The translations under genes and the position numbers were made by a program. The notes under the pieces were generated by a model. That model ran no database searches, had not been told where the DNA came from, and was given only the letters and a program-made list of their open reading frames with translations. DNA of 64,000 bases, from contig CAJUNX010000009.1 of NCBI GenBank assembly GCA_910587865.1, positions 1 to 64,000 on the forward strand, read 5' to 3'. The stretch is from an uncultured Roseburia sp. (GTDB taxonomy: Bacteria > Bacillota > Clostridia > Lachnospirales > Lachnospiraceae). This document shows positions 52,230 to 59,956 of the stretch, piece after piece. Each line of letters begins with the position of its first letter. Position 1 is the stretch's first letter.

Positions 52230-52244
52230 ATATTCGTTTCCTGT

Positions 52245-53309
52245 TCATTGATTTAGATGAAAAAGCCATGTTCTGTACGGCAATAAATGGATCTCCTGTG
52301 CATAGGTTCTCTCTAAAAAGAACACATAATACAGGCAGGCGCCCAGCACTGTAACTACTGAAACAACACGTCTGTTCATCTCACTTTTCATTTCTTTCAC
52401 AAGATCAGGTATAAATATGACAGAAAGAACATTGAAATAATATCCGATTCGCGACAATTCGGGAAGCCAGCTGCAGCACACATACAATATCAGCGCAACT
52501 ATATTTAACTTATGACAAAAAATAAGAGTATCATTTCTTCTGACTATGCCATAAAAACATATGCCTAACATTAATAAAAACAAACATTTGAAAACATTGG
52601 TTATCGATGCACTGCCTCCATCGTATACAGAATATAAATAGGACGGATAAATTTTAAAAGCAACATATCTAATTGGATGTTTCAGAATGACAGCTGCAAC
52701 CGCCATCAATATCAGATATACGTAATGTTTCTGACTTTGTGATCTGTTTCTGAATATATAACATACCGGCAATACAATTAGTGATGTCTTATGAAAGCAT
52801 GCTGCAAAAATAACAGCTATCAGGAAATTTTTATATTCTTTATTCAGAAAAAAAGCGTATGCCAGCAATACAACAGATAATGCATAATAATATCTGACAG
52901 CATTATATGTCAAATTATAATATCCTAATAAAATAAAAAGAGATACGCTAAACGTCAGATCGGTACTCAGCATACGTATCGCAATAATAAAATTTATTAA
53001 AGTAAAAACGGAAAATATCGCAAATAATATTTTTACATCATCAAAGCCCCAAATAATTAGTTTTGCAAGAAATTCAAATCCGATCTCTGCATTTGTTTTA
53101 ATCCCGGCTTTAATATTGTTATATAAAAGTTCATACCCACTATAGTCAACACCTATATTTTCTCTGAAAACGCTCATAGCAATCAACGGAAGAAAAGGCA
53201 GGATAGACATGATGTATTTTCCTGTCGGATTGTTATATATGTGTAAACTATGCTGCGCATAATAATATACAGCAATTGTCAGAAATACTGGTATGATATA
53301 TGCAAACAC
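52245..53309 (-). CDS. EpsG-family (Wzy-like) polysaccharide polymerase
   Basis: The 354-residue protein has about ten membrane segments. FRENIGVDYSGYELLYNNIKAG and EIGFEFLAKLI near residue 50-85 are the EpsG signature (R..G.D...Y). The GTG start at 53309 is preceded by GGAGAAAG. It is likely to join repeat units at the outer face of the membrane, with Wzz as length regulator. Confidence 0.85.
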   Translation of the reverse strand: MFAYIIPVFLTIAVYYYAQHSLHIYNNPTGKYIMSILPFLPLIAMSVFRENIGVDYSGYELLYNNIKAGIKTNAEIGFEFLAKLIIWGFDDVKILFAIFSVFTLINFIIAIRMLSTDLTFSVSLFILLGYYNLTYNAVRYYYALSVVLLAYAFFLNKEYKNFLIAVIFAACFHKTSLIVLPVCYIFRNRSQSQKHYVYLILMAVAAVILKHPIRYVAFKIYPSYLYSVYDGGSASITNVFKCLFLLMLGICFYGIVRRNDTLIFCHKLNIVALILYVCCSWLPELSRIGYYFNVLSVIFIPDLVKEMKSEMNRRVVSVVTVLGACLYYVFFLERTYAQEIHLLPYRTWLFHLNQ

Positions 53310-53335
53310 TTTCTTTCTCCAAATGGTTTTTTATT

Positions 53336-54406
53336 TTAATTTTCTATGGATAAATTTAGAAATGACCTGATTTTTTCTAATGAATGAACATTTTCCTTCC
53401 TGCATAAATCGTAAAATCGACGACACTTTATTCTGAATTTTGCATCTCTGAATCTGTCTGCAGATTCAATAATATTTTTCTTTAAATTGTCATCCATGAC
53501 GATTCCCAGGTCATATTTTCGAACAATTTTACACTTATAGCTGTCCTTTTCAACAATCTGAGGCAACCCAAGCATCAAGGCATCGTAAAACCGATTTGAA
53601 AGAGCATATCTTACCTCTTCTCCGATATCGATGTCATATGCATTCAGAATCATATCTGCCTTTCTCATCAAATCTATTTTTTCACTTTCGTCATATCTTC
53701 CTGTGAAAAAAACATTTTTTATTTTTTCTTTCCTGCATATATCATTTAATCTCTTTAAATCATAACCATCACCATGATAATAAATTCTAAATCTTTCATC
53801 ATTTTTTAGCTGCCTTATTATTTTCAGCTGGGTTTCATAATAACGTATCGTACCCGCCCATACTAAAATTATTACATCTGATTCCCGATGGTTACGATCC
53901 TCAGACAAAAAATCTTCCTGATCTGAATGTGCAATATTATGAAAGATCATATAGTCTTCAGAGGGAAGAAATGCTTTGAATCCAGGTGATGAAATAAAAG
54001 TTGTATATGATTTTGCAATAAGCTTTTTTTCGATATATCTATATATCAAAAACTTTTCATAGCTGTAATCCCTTATCTCATATATATATTTTCCTCGCTT
54101 TAGTTCTGATGAAATCAAAAATCCAGACAATGTATCTAACACAATATATTTATCATATCGTTTTCTGCGCAGATTTTGTTTTAACCATAGCCTGTATTTA
54201 TAAAAACTTATTATTTTTTTTCTGATATCTCGCGTTATCTCTATCGGATATCTGAAACAATAGTAATTATCTGGATGAACATTATCCAATCCCATCCTGT
54301 TCCAATAAAACAAATCATAGTCAGCGCCTTCCTTTTCTAAAAGCAATTTATAATTACCAAAATATGGACAGTACTCAATATTTCCAATAAATACAACTGC
54401 AATCAT
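53336..54406 (-). CDS. Glycosyltransferase (GT4-like)
   Basis: 356 residues starting MIAVVFIGNIEYCPYFGNYKLLLE, a common start for capsular GT-B enzymes. The second domain has DVIILVWAGTIRYYETQLKIIRQL, NVFFTGRYDESEKIDLMRKADMILNAYDIDIGEEVRYALSNRFYDALMLGLPQIV, with the E-x7-E-like donor site weakly kept. ATG 54406 has GGAG seven bases upstream; the longer frame to 54478 overlaps the GT2 gene. Substrates are unknown. Confidence 0.75.
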   Translation of the reverse strand: MIAVVFIGNIEYCPYFGNYKLLLEKEGADYDLFYWNRMGLDNVHPDNYYCFRYPIEITRDIRKKIISFYKYRLWLKQNLRRKRYDKYIVLDTLSGFLISSELKRGKYIYEIRDYSYEKFLIYRYIEKKLIAKSYTTFISSPGFKAFLPSEDYMIFHNIAHSDQEDFLSEDRNHRESDVIILVWAGTIRYYETQLKIIRQLKNDERFRIYYHGDGYDLKRLNDICRKEKIKNVFFTGRYDESEKIDLMRKADMILNAYDIDIGEEVRYALSNRFYDALMLGLPQIVEKDSYKCKIVRKYDLGIVMDDNLKKNIIESADRFRDAKFRIKCRRFYDLCRKENVHSLEKIRSFLNLSIEN

Positions 54407-54432
54407 GTATTTTCTCCATCTGATGCGCCACT

Positions 54433-55353
54433 TTACAGGTGCCTGAACAGCAAAACAGCAAATCCAAACGGATTGCACAAAAAAGAAAATAAAACATATA
54501 CGCCGAATGCTGCGTATCTCTTTCTACGCAATTCAGCAAATGCAATCACTGCATAATGCCTCATCCACACATAACACCTTTCTCTTATTGTAAGGATACC
54601 AAAATACTTTCTTTTATCATTTTGAAGCCTGTTCTCTCCATCTATTTTCTTTTGTCCGCAGGACAGACCTCCGTCCTCTCCTGTGCGGAGGTATGCTTTC
54701 ACATAACATTCATGCAGATAGGTGAACTTTCCGCCACTTAATATTGCCTTTTGGATCAGATAATAATCATCACCTATATCAATCTTTTTGTATCCGCCAA
54801 TCCTTCTGATGAAATCTGTTTTAAACATAAAAGTGTCATTTCCGGTAAGATGATGCATGATATGATATTTGTGAAGTCTGCTTTTCTCGTAGATTCTAAG
54901 ATCATTTCTTACACGCTTTTCCTTAAGCTTCTCCCCGTTATCATAGAGAAGCATGTCAGTAATACTGAAATCTGCATCACATTCTGTCATCTTTGCTAAT
55001 TGTGTGGAAACCTTGCTTTTTAAATAAACATCATCGTCATCCAGGAACGTGATATACTCTCCTTTGGCCTTTTTTATACCAATGTTACGTGATTTGGCAG
55101 CGCCTTTGTTTTCCCGATTCTTAATATATATAATTTCTCTGCCCTGATCTGTTTCTACCTTTTTTATAATAGAAGTGACCGTATTATTCCATGTCGGATC
55201 TGCATTATCATCTATAACAATAATTTCTATCTCTGCATAATCCTGCTCACAGGCAGAAATGACAGCTCTTTCCAGCGTGCTGCTTCTTTTATATGTAGTT
55301 ATCACAATTGTAACACATAATGGTACAGTTACTTTTGATATATCAGCAACCAC
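54433..55353 (-). CDS. Glycosyltransferase family 2
   Basis: This 306-residue GT-A enzyme has VTIVITTYKRSSTLERAVISAC, IIVIDDNADPTWN, KGAAKSRNIGIKKAKGEYITFLDDDDVYL (DxD site) and a C-terminal hydrophobic tail. The GTG start is preceded by AGGAG ten bases upstream. It is probably the first or second transferase acting after the priming enzyme, based on position, but the linkage cannot be told. Confidence 0.87.
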   Translation of the reverse strand: MVADISKVTVPLCVTIVITTYKRSSTLERAVISACEQDYAEIEIIVIDDNADPTWNNTVTSIIKKVETDQGREIIYIKNRENKGAAKSRNIGIKKAKGEYITFLDDDDVYLKSKVSTQLAKMTECDADFSITDMLLYDNGEKLKEKRVRNDLRIYEKSRLHKYHIMHHLTGNDTFMFKTDFIRRIGGYKKIDIGDDYYLIQKAILSGGKFTYLHECYVKAYLRTGEDGGLSCGQKKIDGENRLQNDKRKYFGILTIRERCYVWMRHYAVIAFAELRRKRYAAFGVYVLFSFLCNPFGFAVLLFRHL

Positions 55354-55371
55354 TGCCCTATTCTCCTATTA

Positions 55372-56484
55372 TCATTCGATTCTATATACCGATTCTTTCA
55401 GGTTATATTTACAATAAAATAATCCCTCATAATTTGAGAGATTCTGATCATAATAGCTGCTTCCAAATACTTTATTCACTAAATCACAGATCTTCCCAGA
55501 TACTCGCATAGCAATTTTTACAAATGGAATAAGGCTCTTCATGAGATATACCTTATGTCCACTCACCTCTGCTATACACTTTACTAATTGACTTGTGTCC
55601 GAATATTCATTATTTTGCGGAAAAAATATGCCGCCTTCACAAGACAGCACGAGCTGCGCAACAAATTCACAGAGATTCTCTATAAAGATCATAGATCGTT
55701 TATTCCGAATATCAGGAAAGACAGGTACTGTTTTCGCTAATTTTTCCAGCCGCCGGTAATTGCCTTTCACCCCTTTTCCATAGATCATAGGTGAACGCAG
55801 AACCGCAACATGATATCTCTCATCAGCCAAAGCACGAACCCCCTTATCTGCTAACCACTTTGAATTTCCATAAAAATTTGTCGGATGTGGAGTCGTCTTC
55901 TCATCAATCCTCTTCGCACCGCCATAAATTATCATAGATGACATAAATATAAACTGTTTCACACCGGACTTCTTAGCTTTTTCGCAGCATTCTATCGCAA
56001 GTTCTGTGTTAACCTTATAGTATTTCTCCTGCTCAGGTACTGACACTTTTCCCACATCCGCATGAGCGATTCCTGCCACATGAAATACAGAATCATATGC
56101 TTTTCCATCTTTCGTCCTAAATGTATATTCTCTCCACCTCTCATCTTTCATGTCAAGAGTCGTGATTGTTAGATTCGGGTAATGCTGTGCGCAATAGTGT
56201 GCAAATGTTTCTCCTATATAACTATTGCTGCCAGTAATTAACACGTTCTTATGAAGTGATTTATCAATATTGAAATGTTTTAGATGACCATAATCCTCGA
56301 AACCCGTCTCTTCAGGCTTAACTTCTTCTAAAGGACGTGATATCATCAACCGAGGACTGCCCTTAGCACTACTTCCCCAGCGATTAATAAGCATCATCCC
56401 GATCTTTGTTTTTAATGCAATATTCAGCCCAATTCCAACTGTCGCTCCAATCCCTACTCCAATAACTACTTTTTTCTGTTTCAA
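55372..56484 (-). CDS. NAD-dependent epimerase/dehydratase (probable 4-ketohexose reductase) with N-terminal membrane helix
   Basis: 370 residues. The SDR core starts about residue 79 with NVLITGSNSYIGETFAHY. SSMIIYGG, FYGNSKWLAD (Tyr-x3-Lys) and RSPMIYGKGVKGN follow, resembling UDP-4-keto-6-deoxy-GlcNAc reductases such as WbpV/WcfX. Unusually, residues 5-30 are hydrophobic (VVIGVGIGATVGIGLNIAL), followed by a 45-residue basic/acidic linker. It neighbours the priming transferase. With the 4,6-dehydratase at 61751 it could make UDP-QuiNAc or UDP-FucNAc as the primer sugar, by inference. Confidence 0.83.
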   Translation of the reverse strand: MKQKKVVIGVGIGATVGIGLNIALKTKIGMMLINRWGSSAKGSPRLMISRPLEEVKPEETGFEDYGHLKHFNIDKSLHKNVLITGSNSYIGETFAHYCAQHYPNLTITTLDMKDERWREYTFRTKDGKAYDSVFHVAGIAHADVGKVSVPEQEKYYKVNTELAIECCEKAKKSGVKQFIFMSSMIIYGGAKRIDEKTTPHPTNFYGNSKWLADKGVRALADERYHVAVLRSPMIYGKGVKGNYRRLEKLAKTVPVFPDIRNKRSMIFIENLCEFVAQLVLSCEGGIFFPQNNEYSDTSQLVKCIAEVSGHKVYLMKSLIPFVKIAMRVSGKICDLVNKVFGSSYYDQNLSNYEGLFYCKYNLKESVYRIE

Positions 56485-56496
56485 GAATCTCCCCTT

Positions 56497-57366
56497 TTAA
56501 TTATTAATTTTATCATTTTTACACTGCACAAATCTCCCCGTCCCGCCTTCCACAACCCCTTCACTCCCGGCCACAGACTTCACCGTCCCGAAAAAGCACT
56601 TCAGATCAAACAGCATTCCTTTTATATTCCCGCTTCGCAGCCTTCTGACATACTCCCCGTCCAGCGCAGCCTTATCCGTAATCTCCAGCTCATCCCGCCC
56701 GTTAATCTGTGCCCAGCCGGTCAGCCCCGGCAGCACACTGTTGGCATCGTATTTCTCCCGCTCCGCGATCAGATCCTCCTGATTCCACAGTGCAGGCCGT
56801 GGGCCGATGATACTCATTTTTCCACGGAAAATATCCCACACCTGGGGCAGCTCATCCAGGCTGTATTTCCGCAGAAATCCGCCCACCCGGGTGATATACT
56901 GATCCGGGTCCGCCAGCTGGTGGGTCGGCACGTCATGGGGCGTATCCATTTTCATGGTGCGGAATTTATGCAGTTCAAAAAAATGCCCGTCCTTCCCGAC
57001 CCGCTTCTGTGTAAAGAGTATGGAACCCGGATCATCCAGGTAGATTGCGATACTGATTACAGCATAGACCGGAGACAGCAGAACCAGTCCGGTAAAGGAT
57101 AAAATCTTATCCAGTCCGGGTTTGACATACTTCTCATAAAATGTGACCCTGGAGCACGACGTGATTTTCCCGCACTCATTCCCGTCTCCGATTTTCAGAT
57201 ATGGATTTTCCTGATCCATCGAGTCCGGTTCCGCGTACTTTTTAGCTGCCAGGAATGCAACGGTGAAGATTCCGCCGAGAATGAGCCCGGCCTTTATAAA
57301 CTTGTGACGGTTTCCTTTTTTTGATTCTGACATGTGATGCTGAGTTTCTCCAATAAAATAAGCCAT
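56497..57366 (-). CDS. Priming sugar-1-phosphate transferase (PglC/WcaJ C-terminal type)
   Basis: The 289-residue protein begins with one hydrophobic segment (about 26-42) and a linker. The monotopic transferase domain follows: YVKPGLDKILSFTGLVLLSPVYAVISIAIYLDDPGSILFTQKRVGKDGHFFELHKFRTMKMDTP (Asp-Pro and KFRTM), then SLDELPQVWDIFRGKMSIIGPRP and PGLTGWAQINGRDEL. It starts glycan assembly on undecaprenyl phosphate. It is the first cargo gene after the LoaP terminator. ATG 57366 has GGGAAA upstream; the internal ATG at codon 12 also has GGAG. It is GC-rich, unlike the genes after it. Confidence 0.9.
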   Translation of the reverse strand: MAYFIGETQHHMSESKKGNRHKFIKAGLILGGIFTVAFLAAKKYAEPDSMDQENPYLKIGDGNECGKITSCSRVTFYEKYVKPGLDKILSFTGLVLLSPVYAVISIAIYLDDPGSILFTQKRVGKDGHFFELHKFRTMKMDTPHDVPTHQLADPDQYITRVGGFLRKYSLDELPQVWDIFRGKMSIIGPRPALWNQEDLIAEREKYDANSVLPGLTGWAQINGRDELEITDKAALDGEYVRRLRSGNIKGMLFDLKCFFGTVKSVAGSEGVVEGGTGRFVQCKNDKINN

Positions 57367-57483
57367 GGTTTTCCCATGACCGACTGACGCAGGCTGATTT
57401 TCAGATTTTCATAAAACCCTCTACCCTCACTGCACAGATATTATGTTTTATCCGCCATACTTCAAACAAACGTTCTAATAAAT
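57367..57483 (-). other. Operon leader between LoaP terminator and first cargo gene
   Basis: This 117-base stretch is read in front of the priming transferase after the LoaP-gene terminator. It contains direct repeats (TGAAAATC twice) and short possible hairpins. LoaP is known to act through RNA in operon leaders, so this or the wzz-loaP spacer (58295-58442) are the best places to look for its binding hairpin. I cannot identify the element with certainty. Confidence 0.35.
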
Positions 57484-57522
57484 AAAAAAAACGGAAACAC
57501 AGCTTCTATTCTGTATTCCCGT
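57484..57522 (-). terminator. Strong intrinsic terminator between loaP and the glycan genes
   Basis: On the minus strand ACGGGAATACAG (57522-57511) pairs with CTGTGTTTCCGT (57502-57491), 12 pairs including two G-T, then TTTTTTT. It overlaps the loaP stop codon. Because all downstream cargo genes face the same way, transcription must pass it, which fits processive antitermination by LoaP. Confidence 0.92.
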
Positions 57523-58294
57523 CATTTTCCTCCAGTACATCCACCCCGCAGATCTCATCCATGGAAACCTCCATGGAGATATCCTGACCAAACAGGTGGA
57601 TTCCTATCTCTACCGTATTCTTTTTTACCCGCCAGATGATACCTTGCATATCCGCAAATGTTCCGGCGGTCACTTTTACATGATCCCCTGGCTCATATGG
57701 CGCCTTCACCTCCGGAAGATCGACCTTATAATGCTCGGGAAGCGTTACCGGTGCTTCCACCTTGCCGTAAGCCAGTTCCTGCTGTACATCCTCGCGCAGG
57801 ATAATTCCCAACGCCGCGGTCTTATCCAGGCCCAGCAGCTGGAAATGTATAATCACATATCTCTTTTTAAACTGATACCGGATGATCCGGTCCGTATAAT
57901 GTTCCAACGGCCCTGACACATGATGCACATGTCCTTTTCCGTCGGTTTCCACGTAGGATAGTCTTACAATCCGGTCTTCCGCAAGCAGTTCGCTAAGGAA
58001 CGCTTCCTCGCCCGCTTTCAGCGGGATGAAATCAAAATAACCGTCAGACAGCAGTTTTGATAAAGCCGGTACGTACTTTAATCTCAGAAACAATTCCTGC
58101 GGATAATCCGTTATAATCATTACATATCCCGGAAACAGTCTCTCTACGTGAACAATGCTCTGCTGCTGCCTCCGCCATATTCTCTCATAATATGCAACGA
58201 AACAATCCTCATACAACTCAGAAGGAATGATTTTCCCTACCATCCGTACCAGCTCTTTTTCTTTGCCGGTCATCGTCTGCAACACATACCACAT
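57506..58294 (-). CDS. loaP: LoaP-type NusG paralogue with two KOW-like segments
   Basis: 262 residues, against about 170-180 usual for LoaP. The N-terminal NGN domain has MWYVLQTMTGKEKELVRMV, SELYEDCFVAYYERIW and ERLFPGYVMIIT. A KOW-like segment (127-170, SGPLEHYTDRIIRYQFKKRYVIIHFQLLG) follows. A second one (200-246) starts YEPGDHVKVTAGTFADMQGIIWRVKKNTVEIGIHLFGQ. LoaP proteins load onto RNA polymerase at an RNA hairpin and let it pass terminators in long operons. It is followed at once by a strong terminator and then the glycan genes. Confidence 0.9.
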   Translation of the reverse strand: MWYVLQTMTGKEKELVRMVGKIIPSELYEDCFVAYYERIWRRQQQSIVHVERLFPGYVMIITDYPQELFLRLKYVPALSKLLSDGYFDFIPLKAGEEAFLSELLAEDRIVRLSYVETDGKGHVHHVSGPLEHYTDRIIRYQFKKRYVIIHFQLLGLDKTAALGIILREDVQQELAYGKVEAPVTLPEHYKVDLPEVKAPYEPGDHVKVTAGTFADMQGIIWRVKKNTVEIGIHLFGQDISMEVSMDEICGVDVLEENDGNTE

Positions 58295-58442
58295 ACAGAC
58301 CTCCTTTCAGGGCAGGCTTCGCCATCCCTGCAATATCATCCGTATCCCAGGCATCCTTTGCGTCAGCACGCAGCCATATTACCCCTTTCCTGTCTGCGCA
58401 GCCTTCAAACTCACGCCCACAAGTCCGGTTTTACTGTTATTC

Positions 58443-59858
58443 CTATAAAGTAAATGTTACTGCTCCAAGTACTGCAATATCATTTTCCTGGTAAAAACTC
58501 ATCTCTTCATCTACCATCCGGTGCGTCGTCGTTCCGATTCTGCACACCATCAGGACATGTCCGACATCTGCCAGCGTATCCCACGCCGCCGTCTCTCTGT
58601 CGGCATTTTCGGTGATCAGCGTCTCAATTCCCCAGCTGTTAAGCTGTTTTGCAAGATCCGCCATGCACGCTTTTTCCTGTTCGTCAAACGAAAAATCAGA
58701 CACAATACACAATCTTGTAATTTCCTGATTCTTACATGCAAGCCTTACCCGATTCAGTATCTGCGCTTTTTCCTGCTCATATGCATTCTTCTTCGCATCC
58801 GTGGATTTTCCTTTTCCTTTTAAAGGAATCCCCCCGTATACAGGAAATGTATAAAGGCCCTTCATTTCTTCCGTGCTTTTTAATGTATCACGGAACAGAT
58901 ACAGGCAGGCATAAATACAGCAATAAAGGAAAATACCGCCAGCCAGTCCGAGTACCACATATTTTTTGCTGATTCCTCTTTCAGCGTTCATCTCCGCCCC
59001 ATCAGCCCCGTCTTCTTCCTCTTCTATTCCGATCGCTTTCTGATACACCAGTTTCTGCTCATCACTGAAGGCATCCGTCATCGCTTTCAGGCCGTCTGCA
59101 TAGCTGGTCAGGAGCGCCCATTTATTGTGCTGCTGTGTCTGCAGATCACCGTCAGCCACCACACTCGTTTCCATGCTGAGAAGTGTAAGTGTATGGTCTC
59201 CTGCCGCGCCTTTCACTGTGGCGGAATATGTCTCCAGCGCAGCCTGTACATCCTCTGCCAGCGACTCTGTCATCCCTGTATCCAGCCCCATCACTCTCAC
59301 ATATAAAACAGTTTCTGAGGGAGGAACATTTTCCGGTGTCGTAATAACCGGTGTGCCTGAAGATGTCCGGCTCGATACCGATATCAGCTCCGCAAGGTAT
59401 GTCTTGTCCAGATCCCACCCGCCTGACGCCATCACAGCATCTGCCGCTCCGCCGTTCTGCACAAAATTCAGATAGCTCTCTGTAATCCGCTGCAGTGCCT
59501 GTCCATCCGTCGGTTTTACCGCAAACAAAAGCATAATGCTGCTTCTGTGATACGGATCGATCTGCATCAGAACGGAATTCTCGATGTACTCTTCCAAACC
59601 GCGGAGTTCTTCTTCCTGTCTTATGGCAGCCGTAACGCCCCGCTGTTCATCCTCTTTCAGCTCGATCTCTTCCACTTTGTCCGATTCCTCGACTGCCGGA
59701 GCGCTCCCGCTTTTCATATAACTGTATGCCCCGGCGAGCACGGCAAAAAGCACCGCGCAGATCAGGATCTGCTTCCACTGTGCGCAAAGCCTGCGCAGCA
59801 GATCTATGAGATCAATCTCTATATCCTCTGTTCTTTTCCAGGAATAATTACTCTCCAT
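58443..59858 (-). CDS. Wzz-family chain-length regulator with degenerate kinase-like domain
   Basis: 471 residues. The N-terminus IDLIDLLRRLCAQWKQILICAVLFAVLAGAYSYMKS is the first Wzz membrane helix. A long extracytoplasmic part with coiled segments follows, then a second helix at about 300-320 (KKYVVLGLAGGIFLYCCIYACLYLF). The cytoplasmic C-terminal part has RLCIVSDFSFDEQEKACMADLAKQLNSWGIETLI and HVLMVCRIGTTTHRMVDEEMSFYQENDIAVLGAV, resembling a BY-kinase fold but lacking a Walker A loop and Tyr cluster. It probably sets chain length without phosphorylation. ATG 59858 has GAGGAAG upstream. Confidence 0.84.
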   Translation of the reverse strand: MESNYSWKRTEDIEIDLIDLLRRLCAQWKQILICAVLFAVLAGAYSYMKSGSAPAVEESDKVEEIELKEDEQRGVTAAIRQEEELRGLEEYIENSVLMQIDPYHRSSIMLLFAVKPTDGQALQRITESYLNFVQNGGAADAVMASGGWDLDKTYLAELISVSSRTSSGTPVITTPENVPPSETVLYVRVMGLDTGMTESLAEDVQAALETYSATVKGAAGDHTLTLLSMETSVVADGDLQTQQHNKWALLTSYADGLKAMTDAFSDEQKLVYQKAIGIEEEEDGADGAEMNAERGISKKYVVLGLAGGIFLYCCIYACLYLFRDTLKSTEEMKGLYTFPVYGGIPLKGKGKSTDAKKNAYEQEKAQILNRVRLACKNQEITRLCIVSDFSFDEQEKACMADLAKQLNSWGIETLITENADRETAAWDTLADVGHVLMVCRIGTTTHRMVDEEMSFYQENDIAVLGAVTFTL

Positions 59859-59899
59859 ACTCCGCACTTCCTCATTCCTAATTCAGTAATTCACAAGTT

Positions 59900-59928
59900 A
59901 TTCTATATTACTTCACCTGTTTTTGCAA
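59900..59928 (-). promoter_or_regulatory. Probable promoter of the wzz-loaP-glycan operon
   Basis: On the minus strand -35 TTGCAA (59928-59923), 17-base spacer, -10 TAGAAT (59905-59900). It lies about 40 bases ahead of the wzz start, in an AT-rich gap after the GT-C-like gene. Confidence 0.75.
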
Positions 59929-59956
59929 GTATAAAATCAAATTGTTAAAAAAAACA

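Noticed and set aside
37675..57366. Prophage or insertion-sequence remnant as the source of the AT-rich block
   Set aside because: No integrase, transposase, terminal repeats or phage structural genes were seen; the genes form a coherent glycan locus.
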